Positions 12,363 to 24,463 of a stretch of DNA of 64,000 bases are shown here, piece after piece. The translations under genes were made by a program, and so were the position numbers. The DNA lies in the NCBI GenBank assembly GCA_030272155.1, contig CP126206.1, positions 3,647,001-3,711,000 of the forward strand. The letters run 5' to 3'. Numbering within the stretch: the stretch's first letter is position 1; the number at the start of each line of letters is the position of its first letter. The notes beneath the pieces were generated by a model, which was not told the origin of the DNA, ran no database searches, and was given only the letters and a program-made list of their open reading frames with translations. Origin of the DNA: Tetradesmus obliquus. Taxonomy: Eukaryota; Chlorophyta; Chlorophyceae; Sphaeropleales; Scenedesmaceae.

Positions 12363-14123
12363 CTAGCTGGGCGGTACATTCAGGCGGTACACAATCTGGT
12401 GCATGTACGTCTCTCCTGGCTGCAGCAGCACTGAGGGAAACGTGGGCTGGTTGATAGCGTCCGGGAAGTTCTGCGGGCAGCAGCAGCAGCAGCACAGCAG
12501 CAGCAGCAGTGGTTGAGCTCCAGTGGCAGTGCCACGCTGCGCAAGAGCCGCGGCGGCAGTGGTAGATCTATCTAGATTCAATTGGATAGATCAATCTAGA
12601 TTCAAACCACGTGTGTGCAGCACCAGGCCACAGCATGATCACATGCATTTGGTGCTGGTGGATGAATTATGAATTATGAATGTTTGTCATTTGTTATGTT
12701 ATATGTCACGTTACAAAATTCAAGGTGACAGTAGCATGCACGGCCTTGCCAAGCACAGGTACTGCGGACCGTCCTCGGAAGCGCTTGATCTGATAATTTG
12801 ATACAGTGCTGTACAGTTACATACATCGTGACACTTGTACCTTTGTTTCTATGCACAGTCCTGCAAAGCACAGGTACTGCGGGCCGTTCTTAGAAGCACT
12901 TGATTTGATACAGTGCTGTACAGTTATTATCATGAAACTTGTACCTGTGTCTCTATGCACAGCCCTGCAAAGCGTGGGTAGGCCGCGCCGTCTTTGGCAT
13001 CCGAGTGACCCGAACATTACATATACTAACAAAATATTCTTTGAAATTTCATTTTTTGTAATTAAAAACTCGTCTATTTTTTAAAAAGTATTTGTTTGGA
13101 ATTTTTTAAAAAATACCACCACTCGATATGATCACATTCACACAACAATATCTAATGCTTCACCTGTGTTTCAATGCAAAGCCCCGCAAAGCGCGGGTAT
13201 TGCGCGCCGTCCTTGGCATCTGGAGTGTCGCCGCCGCCCAAGAATCCACCAGTGTAGAACTGCATGCCTGCGGCAGACAAACCAGAACAAAAAGCAGGTA
13301 AAACCTTGGGTTAGAGCTGTTTCAAAGAGGCTGGCGGCAAGGCAGCGTTACCGTTGTCCTTGGCATCTGGCGTGTCGCCGCCGCCCAGGAACCCCCCGGT
13401 GTAGAACTGCACGCCTGCAGCAGACATACACAGAAGAACGCGCCGGCAAACCCTAGGTTTCAAAAACAAAGGCGATGATTGACGTCTGGCCGTGGATGCG
13501 CCGCATCCACATGATATGCATGCCTGCAGGACATCATCCATATGACATTCATTCGACATCCATATGACATCCATATGACACCCATATGACATCCATATGA
13601 CATCCATATGACATCCATATGACATCCATATGACATCCATATGATATGCATGCCTGCAGGACAACGCAACTGCTGCTGCAAATTACGGTGCACAGTTGAT
13701 GGCTGTCAACGACTTCGCCACATGTGGTTGCTGTGCCCAGCTGCTGCTGTCATGAGCACCTGCAGCTCTATCCAAGGCTGCTGCTGCTGCTGCCGCATGA
13801 TCGATACAAAGCTGACTCTGTGAATCAACTGTGCCCATCACTGCGCACCCGCCTGGCGCTGCAGCTCAAGCAGCTGCTGCTGCTGCTGCTGCTGCTGCAT
13901 GTCTTGGTGCAAATCGTTGGCTGTGAATATGCCTTGCAAATAACGTATGTGCCCACCTGGTGCTGTTGTGAGCACTTGCAGCTCGAGTCCGGTGGAGGGC
14001 TCAGTCACGGTGGCAGCCAGGCGCGGCCTGCAGCAGCAGCAGCGCACCATACAATTTCAAGAGATTTTGATTGACTCTAAGTCCCTTGGAGGGCTCAGTC
14101 GCGGTGGCAGCCAGGCGCGGCCT

Positions 14124-14171
<48 letters not shown>

Positions 14172-14250
14172 CACCATACTATTTCAAAAGTTTTCAATTA
14201 ACTCTAAGTCCCTTGGAGGGCTCAGTCACTGTAGTAGCCAGGCGGGGCCT

Positions 14251-14295
<45 letters not shown>

Positions 14296-17208
14296 GCAGC
14301 AGCAGCTGCCACAGACACCCGTACAGAAGACATCATCTGTTTTGAGTATTTGATCCAGTCGGCTTATATACTGGTGATCATTCACAACTGGGGCCCATGT
14401 TGGAAAGCACCCAGCTGGTGCCCCATGCCAAACAGCACCAGGTGGTGGCCATAGCCATTTGGCAGCTGCTCAGTGCGCCTCCCCCCCCCCCCCCGCACTC
14501 CAGATAACTTTAGTAACATAACACAGTGTAACATAGTCAAGGAAGGACTTACGTTGAGCTCACTGCCTGGTTCCTTGTTATGAAGCGCGCCTGCGGCCCC
14601 ATGCCAAACACCCCAAAGGACCGCGGTGCAACCCAACCTCAGCCAGTCAATCAGCAATCCAATGCAACTTACGTGGAGCTGACGGCTTGATTTCTTGTTA
14701 TAAAGCGCGCCTGCGGCCCCATGCCAAACAGCACCAGGTTGTGGTCGTACCCGTTTGGCAGCTGGTCGATGCGCTCGCCGACTGTGTGGGGTGTTGTGAA
14801 GTCAAACGGCGTGCCGGCCACTGGCAGAATCTCGCCTGCAGGAAACAGAGAGTTGAAAAGAAAAGCATGTGTGTGAGTGAGTGGTTCAGCAGGTGTTTTG
14901 GCAGCTGCCCAATGCGCTCCCCGACTGTGTGGGGTGTCGTGAAGTCGAACGGTGTGCCTGCCACTGGCAGAATCTCGCCTGCAGGAAACAAAGGTAATAA
15001 CAGAAGTGAGCGGCTGAGTAGGGTGACTTGGCAGCTGCCTGATGCGCGCGCCAGAGTCGAATGGGGTGCCCGCAACTGGCAGAATCTCGCCTGCAGGAAA
15101 CAGAGAGTTGAATGAAGTGAGTGGGTGGTTCGTTGGGGTGACTTGGCAGCTGGCCGATGCGCTCGCCAGCCGTGTGGGGTGTGGTGAAGTCAAACGGTAT
15201 GCCGGCCACCGGAAGGACCTCGCCTGCAGGAAACAGAGAGGGTTGGAATGAAGCGAGTTTGAAGGTAAAACAACTGGAAAGTGTGACTGATTGGGTTGAA
15301 ATGAGCTTGTCATTATTTTGAGCCTGCTACTGGTGCCATCAATTGGGGTGCACTGGTCAGCAGCCAGCTTCACTACCGTCCAGGTTGCTGCCGCAGCTTT
15401 CAAAATAGCTTTTCACAAAGATGATCACAGTAACATCATGTCACTATATCAGTACAGTCAGTGCGCTTACCGTTTGGTACATTGGTGCCGTCAATTGTGG
15501 TTTAGTGGTCAGCCGCCAGCTTCATCAAGTGACCCAAAATGGTGCCGCTGCTCTACAAAAATCTGTGGACACTGACAATGGCATCAAGAGAGTAACATAC
15601 AAACAGCATGTGCACCCACCAGTTGGGATGTTGGTGTCATCCACAGGCGTGAAGTGATCAGCGGCCAGCTTTACGACATGACCCAGGATGGTGCCGCTGC
15701 TGTGGCCCGCTAGGTTGAAGTAGCTGTGGCCTGCAATGTTCACTGCAGAGTTCACAGTGCCAGGCAGTGTGAAGTTCAGTTCCACCACACAATACTCAGT
15801 GGCAGGTAGGTGTGAAGTTGATTTTTACAGTAGCTGTGGCCGCCCAGGTTCAGGTAGCTGTGGTTTGAAGTTCACTGCAGAGTTCACAATGTAGGGCAGC
15901 ATGAAATTCAGCTTCACGCAAGCTGTGGCCGGCAATCCTCACTGCAGAGTTCAAAGTGCCAGATTTGTTGCAGTCCAAACCACGGCAGCCGGGGTAGCTG
16001 CATGCACTAGGCGCAAGTGAACTTTTGGTTGCAGGTGCAACAGAGTGACATTACCACGAAAAATCAGCAGACAACCTTTATCAATGCATTAATCCAGCAC
16101 GCTTGGCAACTTGTAACAACCCACGGTTGAGGTTATGCTTACAAACCCTACCAGGCCGCCTCACCGGGTGTGCACTTGTCAACGGAAGCACTGATGCTGA
16201 TGCGCTGCTCTGTACTGTGAGACGGCAGCTGCAGTGCCCAACAGCTGTTCCTTAAACCTAAACCCCACACCTCTCACCTGGGGTGGGCTTGTCAGTGGTG
16301 GCGCTGATGCTGATACGCAGCTCAGCAGTATGTGACAGTTGACAATATCCAATCAGTGTGAATCCCAAAAACCCGCTCAGTGTGAAACCCAAAACCCGAA
16401 ACCCTTTGAGCTCCCACCTGGGGTGGGCTTGTCGGTGGTGGCGCTGATGCTGATGCGCAGCTCCGCACTGTGCGACAGCAGCTCGTAGCGCACGCTGGCT
16501 TGCAGCGTGCCTGGGTAGCCCTGCAACCAAAGCCCCACCAAAGAGCATAAGCCGTTGCAGATGTTAGGCTGCGGGAGATGCTCTGTGAGACAGCAGCTCG
16601 TAGCGCACGCTGGCTTCAAGCGTGCCTGGGTAGCCCTGCAACCAATTGCAGGGCACTGTTGCTGCACTGACCTCGCTTGCGTGTGTGAAGGTCAGTGCCA
16701 CAGCGGCGGTCCCAAATTCCAAGCCCTAAACATTTGAAAACCCTGGATGTTGTCACCCACCTCTTCTCCGTCGACGCTCGTGTAAGACAGCTCAACTGCG
16801 CTGCCCTCTGCCGTCTGTTGCACGGCTGAGGCGCGCCACACGCGCCGGTGGAAGCCGTCAGGCCCGCCTGCAGCAGCAGCAGCAGCAGCTTCAGTGATGC
16901 GGCCGCAAAAGCAGCAGCAGCAGCGTTAGTACGTTTTTCTGTTGCACTGTCGCGGCGCGCCACACGCGCCGGTGGAAGCCGTCCGGCCCGCCTGCGGCAG
17001 CAGCAGTTATATGGCGGCAGCGATAGCAGCAGCGTTGGCAGCAGCGGCAGCAACAGCAGCGATGGCAGCAGCAAAATGTGTTCCTGCCCACATGTGCCGT
17101 ATAAGCAGCCTCAGCAGCCTCAGCAGCAGCAGCAGCAGCAGCAGCAGCGATGGCAGCAGCAAAATGTGTTCCTGCCCACATGTGCCGTATAAGCAGCCTC
17201 AGCAGCCT

Positions 17209-17243
<35 letters not shown>

Positions 17244-18409
17244 CTTGTTTGCGCCAGACTGGGCCACTGCTGCAGCATGGCCGCATGAACTGAGTTCTGG
17301 GTAGGCACCCACCGTGCAGCGCGTTGGTCCGTTGTTTGCTTCTAATGGGTACTCCTGCCCCGCCATGCAGCACAGCGGCACTTCACTGCACTACAGTCGA
17401 CCACTGCAGCAGCAAAGCCCACATGGCAGCATGCAATAATGCACCCACCATGCAGCGCATTTGGTCCGTTGTTTGCCTCCAATGTGTACTCCTGCCCATT
17501 GACGCTGAAGCGCGCCTTGGCGATGCGGTTGGCGCAGCGGCCCACGATTGCGCCGAAGTAGGGAGTGCCCGGGATAGTCTGCAGTTGCATGTTGCATGTG
17601 GTAAACCACCAGCAGCAGCAGCAGCAGCAGCAGCAGTGCATTTTCAGTGGGTGACATGTTGCAGCGGTTGGCGCAGCGGCCCACGACGGCGCCACAGTCA
17701 GGTGTGCCTGGGATTGTCTGTTGCAGTTGCATTGAGCAGCGAAGATGGCAGCAGGCAAAGTGCATGAGTGGGAAAGAAAGGGGCAGCAAGATCTGCGGTT
17801 TACTCGGCTCGGGATTGTTGGGGGCGGGCTGACAGCGGCCCAGTACTGCGGTTGGTTGGGGCTGTCAGTTGCAGCTGGTAGGATAAGTTGCAGAAGGTGC
17901 AGCAGTAAACGCGCTGCACTAATGGCAATGCCATGCTTTTGTAGCAGCCAAAACTGCTGTCTTCTCGACTTGTTTGACAGGACATGGGTACAGCACCCTG
18001 CAGCTCTGCGCTACAGCAACACACACACGCGGGTACACAACAGAGGACTGTCCACAGCAGACCTGATTGCCGCTCTGTGACCCATGCAGCAACAGCTGGT
18101 TTTGACATGATAATTGTATCATATCGTGTTGTCATGCACACTCACTGCGTATGTTGATGCTTTATTGAAGCCCAGCACCACATCCAGCTTCTGTCCTTGC
18201 ACAGGCACAACAAACCGCTGTATGCTGGCCCCAACAGGCGTGATGTGCACCTCTACGCCGTCTCTATTGCTTAGAGCTATTGTTTCAAGCGCATCGAAGC
18301 GGTTGTCGCTTGCAGGACGCTTGCTGCCTTGCTTTTTTCGCCAGACAGCAAACACAGCTGCTGCTCCGAGGGCAGCAGTAGCAGCGAGCAGGCCTGTTGC
18401 CCGCCCCAT
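12363..18409 (-). CDS. GALM: Aldose 1-epimerase (galactose mutarotase), complete, 390 aa
   Basis: Interconverts alpha and beta anomers of galactose/glucose, feeding the Leloir pathway. Nine exons: 18409-18146, 17578-17449, 16867-16761, 16520-16418, 15742-15620, 14835-14673, 14027-13957, 13267-13164, 12470-12363 (TAG stop). Family landmarks in order: [22 protein letters not shown] with catalytic His131, [12 protein letters not shown] with His207, [25 protein letters not shown] with catalytic Glu353, and [20 protein letters not shown]. The protein exceeds the usual ~340 aa because of about 50 extra N-terminal residues: a hydrophobic segment (residues 6-23) followed by RKK, which could be a membrane anchor or organelle-targeting sequence. 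The start is ATG 18409; the frame stays open upstream to 18493 without another conserved segment. The Asn usually preceding His207 is Gly here. The copy-rich introns resemble those of its neighbours. Confidence 0.95.
12722..13417 (-). repeat. Relic copies of GALM exon 8
   Basis: Three copies of the exon 8 3' end plus donor (LCIETQ-coding, beginning RFAGLCI) lie at about 12722-12782, 12840-12896 and 12950-13005. One copy of the 5' end ([17 protein letters not shown]-coding) lies at 13355-13417, upstream of the true exon (13164-13267). An AT-rich patch at 13040-13115 separates them. Confidence 0.8.
13531..13642. repeat. 11-bp tandem repeat ATCCATATGAC
   Basis: About ten imperfect copies of the unit in GALM intron 7. 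The array is bracketed by two direct copies of ATGATATGCATGCCTGCAGGAC (trimmed: GATATGCATGCCTGCAGGAC), at about 13512 and 13643. This is a local minisatellite with no coding sense. Confidence 0.9.
14080..15226 (-). repeat. Relic copies of GALM exons 6 and 7
   Basis: Exon 7 5' ends with CTG-run acceptors repeat at 14082-14130 and 14205-14252. Exon 6 3' ends repeat at about 14388-14475 and 14560-14625. Exon 6 5' ends ([13 protein letters not shown]-coding) repeat three times upstream of the true exon, at about 14906-14985, 15020-15098 and 15140-15226. The long CAG tracts at 14130-14170 and 14252-14300 abut the exon 7 copies. Confidence 0.82.
15280..17725 (-). repeat. Relic copies of GALM exons 2-5
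   Basis: Exon 5 3' ends: 15340-15375 and 15470-15545. Exon 5 5' ends: about 15825-15960. Exon 4 3' ends: 16145-16215 and 16264-16325. Exon 4 5' end: 16580-16640. Exon 3 5' end: 16950-17000. Exon 2 3' end: 17306-17350. Exon 2 5' end: 17660-17725. Donor-type copies always lie downstream and acceptor-type copies upstream of their source exon. Confidence 0.75.
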
Positions 18410-19180
18410 CGTTTCGGATCTGACTTCAAAGCAATTGTATGTCAAATTAGAAACTCTCTGTTGGTTACCGTACAGCTTGATGCAAGAAGCCAAGGGCAGA
18501 AAGCGGGAACACGCTGCAGCAACGTGTGCTAGCGAGCCTTAACACGTTTTACGAAACATAACATCGTTGATGTTTAACTAGACTGATGATCACACTGTGC
18601 TCGCAAGGTCAGTGGCGGGCACCTTGTACGTGTGCACTGGCCACGTGGACACTGTTACTGTGTCCGGCTAGAACCTCTGCCCACGGCAGGCTGGATTGAA
18701 TGTGCCTGGCAGTGCCTGTCATCCGCCCTGAACGCCATTGCATTTGCACCCCCTGCTACGTTGCAGATAATGAGGTTTCATCTGAGTACATGTGTAAAAT
18801 CCAGAGAGGTGCACGATGACGTGCCACAGCGGCTGTACCTGTTCTTTTTTTTGTTATCAGGGGGGACGGAATCCTACTGGCTGTACCTGTTCTTACGCTG
18901 GAAGTGCGCTGTGAACACAAAAAGCCTTTTTGTGTTGCACACGGTGTGCTGTCAGGACTCCAAACCAGCGCTCCCAGCAAAAAACACGGGTGCTGCAGAA
19001 AATGTTGAAAGGAGATGGGGGTCGGGGTGGGCGGCTTATGTCACACAAGTCTTGAGCTTGCACAAGCCGCTTGTGGCACACCCAGGCCAGCAGACACTAA
19101 AAACCAACACAACCAGTGTGCAACGTCCTGTTACAAGTGCTGCCGCTCAACAAATGCAAACGGTCTTGGACACAACACCC

Positions 19181-19430
19181 GAAGGTGCGCTCCAACGCCC
19201 AATGTTGCAAACAGAAAGAAACCTGAAGGTGCGCTCCAACGCCCAATGTTGCAAACAAAAAGAAACCTGAAGGTGCGCTCCAACGGCCAATGTTGCAAAC
19301 AAAAAGAAACCTGAAGGTGCGCTCCGACGCCCATGTTGCAACAACAGCAGTGCAGATTTGCGCATAAGCAACTCAGGCGTGCACTGCCACAACCCGAAGG
19401 TGCGGTCCAACGTTTTGCAACAACAGCAGT
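19181..19430. repeat. 44-bp tandem repeat
   Basis: Units begin at 19181, 19225, 19269 and 19313 with GAAGGTGCGCTCCAACG, and a diverged fifth lies near 19396. This intergenic minisatellite has no visible relation to any exon in the window. Confidence 0.88.
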
Positions 19431-20089
19431 GCTTAAGCTTAACACACATCAGCACTGCATGTGCCTACCCCACTCAGCTCCCCTACTCGCAACGTTGCTG
19501 GCAGTACAGAGTTTTCACAGACAACAGACATGCTCCCTCTCACTCCTGCAGATCTGCAGACATGTACAGATCTGCGGACATGTTGTGGATCTAGAGCAAA
19601 GTGTGGGGCCGTTTTGGCTTGTGCAGGTGTGCAGCAGACTACGCCGTGTCAAGAATTGCACAAACAAGCACACTTTACAAAAGCACAACGCAACATAATG
19701 CTCACTCACGTGTCTAGACCGGTCCCCACCACCATGCCATGGCATAATCTATCCACTGAGTGCAGGCAATGCTGCGCAGTACAGTGTGTGCTAGGCATCC
19801 GGAAAGAACAAACAACACCTGCACATGAGATCTCTGCAGATCTATGACTAGAGCAAGATCAACTGCAGATCTGCCTATTCAGAACCCTAGGACGCTCCCT
19901 GCACGCAACACAAGCAGGCCTGCTCTGCATAGCAGAGCACTCACCAGGCAGCAATCATTGTCACATTGACATCAAGACCGTCACATGTCACTGTCACACG
20001 TCATCGCCACACAAACACAGTCCTGCCGTGCGTTATTTGCATGCAGCAACAGAGCAGACATCAAACTTCAGCCGTCAACATGTCAGGCG

Positions 20090-20445
20090 CCAGCCACAGG
20101 ACCTGGCAACTGCAAAAACACTTGCACGCACAGCGCTGCATGACAAGGGAGGCTGCCTGCTATGATCCGACATGCAGAACCCCTCACAAAACACGTTCAA
20201 GAGCCAAGCAAACCTTCCAGTGCCAAGCAATGCACATGACCTGGCAACTGCACAACCACTGTTTGGCACAGCGCTGCACTGCATGGCAGCCTGCCACAGT
20301 CAGACATGCAGCTCCCCTCGCAAACCTTCCTCCAGTGCCAGGCAGTGCACTGGACCTGGCAGCTACACAAACACTTTCGGGCACAGCACTGCACTGCATG
20401 GCAGCCTGCTGTCTAGGATCTGATAGCAGCACCCCTTGCAAACCT
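20090..20445. repeat. Three-copy direct repeat, about 115-140 bp
   Basis: Copies begin with ACCTGGCAACTGC or similar at about 20101, 20239 and 20353. They share GCACAGCGCTGCACTGCATGG-type interior sequence and end near GACATGCAG. No exon in the window matches it. Confidence 0.75.
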
Positions 20446-20819
20446 TTCAGTGCCACGCAAACCAGGAAAAATGCTGACAAAGAATGCAAGCTGCGCTAGT
20501 CCAGGTACACGCATGCAGGCACATTCAAAAGCAGGCAACAACTGTGGTAGCTTTTGTGCTGTTTGCAGAAACACGACAGCACAGCAAAGACAGTCTGAGC
20601 AATTGTGCTGACGTGCGTTCTATGCAAGGCTTCTGCAGCCGTGCGGTTACACACAGAACAAAGCCCAATCCAGCCAAGAAAACACTGCTAGCATTCCAAC
20701 ACACATTCAGCACGCTCGCAAATAGCAACAAATGCAGGCACTGCCTGGCAGGCGGGCAGTCAAGACAGACCCCTTTCAGTAGCACTTGACAAAAGGTCGC
20801 ACAATGGACTCCCTCGCCG

Positions 20820-20960
20820 CTAGTGCTGCCGCTGCCGGTTGCGCCAGCCCACCACCGCCAGCACAAACACGCAGCACGCCGCATAAATCGCTGCCAGCAC
20901 CGCAATGTCCACCACAAACAGCCCCGTCTGCACGCCGATGATCTGCAAGGCGATGACTGC
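20820..20960 (-). other. Second copy of the ABCG C-terminal coding segment with its own stop
   Basis: Encodes [20 protein letters not shown] and onward to GWRNRQRQH-stop (TAG 20822-20820), preceded by TTGCAG. Over the 123 bases before and including the stop it differs from the functional exon 11 at seven positions, and all seven are synonymous third-codon changes. It may be an alternative last exon or a copy that stayed coding until recently. The region just upstream of it is not contiguous in frame with exon 11. Confidence 0.75.
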
Positions 20961-21196
20961 GAAAACACCTCGCCCTTCACCGGCAGGCTGCGAGGCACTC
21001 CACCGCCTTACGGAACCAGCAGCTGCCCGGTGCAGCCGCCACATCAGCACTGCATGCCTTCCTTTGCTGTGGTGTTTTGCACTGCAGGAACACCTCGCCC
21101 TTCACAGGCAGGCTGAGGTGCGCTGCCGGCACCCTAGCATCCGCACAACACACGCACGAGAGCAGCAGACACGCCATCACAGGCTTGTGGGTCCAA

Positions 21197-24100
21197 CTAG
21201 TGCTGCCGCTGCCGGTTGCGCCAGCCCACCACTGCCAGCACAAACACGCAGCAGGCCGCGTAAATGGCTGCAAGCACCGCGATGTCGACCACAAACAGCC
21301 CCGTCTGCACGCCGATGATCTGCAAAAACACCTCGCCCTTCACTGGCAGGCTGAGGGAGACGCCGGGTGCTGACAGGAACAGGTCCAGGCCCTGCAGCTC
21401 GTTGATGACTAGAGCTTCCCAGGAGTACCTGCGAATGCAGCAGCAGCAGCAGCAGCAGCGACAGCAGCAGGGTTGTTGGAAGGCAGCAATGGCACAAGAA
21501 GAGGTCCAGGCCCTGCAGCTCGTTGATGACCAGCGCCTCCCAGGAGTACCTGCAGAGCAAGAAATAAATTAGGGACAAGGTATGTAGGATTGCAGATCTC
21601 ACAGGAGATACTGAGCCGAACCTCAATGGTTCAACAGAGCACTTGTCGACCGTCATAGTTGCGATAAACGAAAGCGACAAGGTATTGCAGGCCCTACCTG
21701 AACACGCTCAGCCAGCTGACCCAATGCTTCCTTTATTCGCCGAACAGCATGTCCAGCAGCAGCACCAGGTTCATGGCCAACACGGTTTCCATAATAACCC
21801 AAAAACCCTAAATCATAAAACCTAACACGGACAGCCAGGAAACCCAGCGCAGCCACACCAGGATGCTTCCTTTATTCGCCAAGAAGCCTCCAACCAAGCA
21901 CGACCAGCAGCAGCACCTTCAGTGAGCTAAGGTCTTGCACTTCCACGCTAAAATCCACGCTAAAACCCAAGGCCACAGACACAACACATATCCCCTCTCA
22001 CCGGAAAACAGACAGCCAGGAGACCCAGCGCAGCCACACCGGAATAGAACCCTTGTTTGCCAGGAAGCCTCCGAAGAGCACGCCCAGCAGCAGCACCAGG
22101 TTCATGGCCAGCAGAGTTCACCTACAACCCAAACCCCTCAATCCTGAAACCCTAAAACCTGCAATCTCTCACCTGAACACGCTCAGCCAGCTGACCCAGC
22201 GTAGCCAGACTGGAATAGAACCCTTGTTGGCCAGGAACCCTCCGAAGAGCACGCCCAGCAGCAGCACCAGGTTCATGGCCAGCAGGGTTTTGCCGGGCGT
22301 GTTCAGCCCTGCCGCTAGACCCAGGGCCAGCGCTCCAACAGCAGCGCTGAAGCCGATGAGCACCAGCAGGAAGGTGCAGAACTGCAAGCAGCAACCAATG
22401 GTGCAGCAGCAGCAGCAGCAGCAGGCGGAGCAGCAAGGTCGAGGTGAGCAGGGGAGGTGGAGTGCAAACAGGCAAGTGGGTGGCTGTGCAGCTCAGCCGC
22501 CGAGCACAGCGCCAGCGCGCCAACAGCCGCAGATAAACCAATACCAAGGGTAAGTCATAGACCGCGGGGCCGTTCAAGTTGCAGTGGGCACAACGGGTGT
22601 AAAGAGGTAGATAAATGCACAGCGGCACTCGAGACATTGAGCGTAGCAGCGTGCCCAGCACCAGCTTGGTTGGCACACCACACACTGCCCGAGACGTAAC
22701 ATATATAGGAAGCTGCTCCAAATGACCAGACACAGCTCTGAATGCAGCCGGGGTTCAGGCCGCAGGGTTCAGGCAGGCCACACGTCACACGTGTCACAAA
22801 CTGTACAGGCTGCAGCACCACAGAAACATGAACACCCAGACGACATAGACACCCACCTGGAGAGCCGCAGGGTTCAGGCCCATAAGAAAAGGCATGACAA
22901 AGCTTGTATTGGAACTGGAAACACTGAAGACCCCGCACCTGGAGCGCCGCGGGATTGAGGCCCATCAGGAAATAGAAGGGCAGCGCAAACAGCAGCGCCG
23001 GCAGCGCGCGCAGCAGCAGCCCATCCAGCACCAGCTTTGTGGCTGCATAAGCAGCGGGGTGGTAGTAGCGCCGCTGCATCTCGCGGCCTGCTGCTGCGGA
23101 CTCGGTTTGGATGAGGTCCACGCTGGTCACGCTTGTGAAGGCAAGTAGGCAGAGGGCGAAGAATATGGCGCCGACGCGGTTCTGCGCGCCGCTGGTGTCG
23201 TTCTTGACTGCATGATTGAGAAGCAGAGGCCGGGGAGGGGCATACGGCGGTGTCAGCGGCTTTGTTGCTTTGCTGGCCTGTAAGAATAGTTAAAGCAGTG
23301 TTAGTGCGGTGATCATTGTTTGGTTGAGGTCCACGCTGGTGAAGGCCAGCAGGCACAGCGCGAAAAAGAGGGCTCCTACGCGGTTCTGCGCGCTGCTGGT
23401 GTCGTTCTTGACTGCGGGAATGCAAAGGAGAGTTGAAGAGGGGCAAACAGCGGTGTGAGCAGCGTATTGTGTGAGCAGCCCCAGCAGCAAGCCACCAACC
23501 GCGCGCACAGCCGTGAGCCGCAGTTGCGCAGCATGTCCAGGCCGCCGCGCCACATGAAAGACAAATAAACAAGACAAATGACACAAAAAAAGTAACAGCA
23601 AGACAGGGCTCACCTGCGAAGAAGATGATGCCCACCAGCAACCCGAGCAGCAGCCCGCCGGCCGCGTGTGCAGCCGTGAGCAGCGGGTTGCGCAGCATGT
23701 CCAAGCCGCCGCGCCAGAACAGCACGCCCAGCTGCCGGCCCAGCGGGCGCTTCTGGTTGGGGATGCCCAGCGCCTGGCGCGCCTGCAACACAAAGAACGG
23801 TGAACATGGTTGTGCGGTTTAGGGTTTGAAACAAGCGAACAAGGCAAAGCAGCACGCCCAGCTGCCGGCCCAGCGGGCGCTTTTGGTTGGGGGTGCACAG
23901 CGCCTGCCGGGCCTGCATAAGAATGTTTGAAAATTATTCGATTACAATACACGGTGGCAGTTCAATGAGTGGCAGAGTCTGGGAAGCAACGGCAGTGCTG
24001 TGAGCTGCAATTCCTGCAATGCGTAGCAGCCAATGCAAGGCAGCTTACTCAGCTACACAGGGACGCGCAGGCACAACTAGCCACTTGCAGACAGCCTTGG

Positions 24101-24429
24101 CATGGCGTTACATGGCAAAAAGGAAAAAACAAGGGAAAACATAGGTAAAAGCAGTATCGTTTCTGTCACCCAGCCGCCTTCAGCTGCTGCAAGCCACCCA
24201 CCACGACAAACAACAAGAGAGAGCAAGATAACAGCAGCAAATAGACAGCAGTATGGTTCTTGCTAACCTACCTGGCCACTGGCAGACGGCCGCGGCGAGA
24301 ACGTGCTCCCTGCAGCTGCCTTCAGCTGCTGCTTGAATGTCGATAGCCGCGGGCTTCCGCTGCCGCCATTGCTGTTGTTATTTACATTGCTCACGCTGCC
24401 GGTGCCGTTGTTGGTCACAGCCCATGGCA

Positions 24430-24463
<34 letters not shown>

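Larger units (their letters stand above)
18410..20819. other. Intergenic region GALM start to ABCG 3' end
   Basis: It should hold the GALM promoter (about 18410-18600, no clear TATA) and the ABCG 3' UTR. The minus-strand pentamer TGTAA at 20647-20651, the usual green-algal poly(A) signal, lies about 170 bp past the distal ABCG stop-bearing copy. The rest carries two tandem repeats (19181-19430 and about 20090-20445). Open frames such as 18632-19270 have no recognisable domain and run through repeats, so I call no gene. Confidence 0.6.

Noticed and set aside
13957-14027. Apparent loss of the catalytic Glu of GALM (Gln in LQVLTTAPG)
   Set aside because: The catalytic Glu of the family lies in the later CLETQ motif, which is intact here (CIETQ, Glu353). 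The earlier position also varies in bacterial enzymes.
18632-19270. 212-residue plus-strand open frame as a gene
   Set aside because: No recognisable domain; its end is the 44-bp tandem repeat and its start lies in the GALM upstream region.
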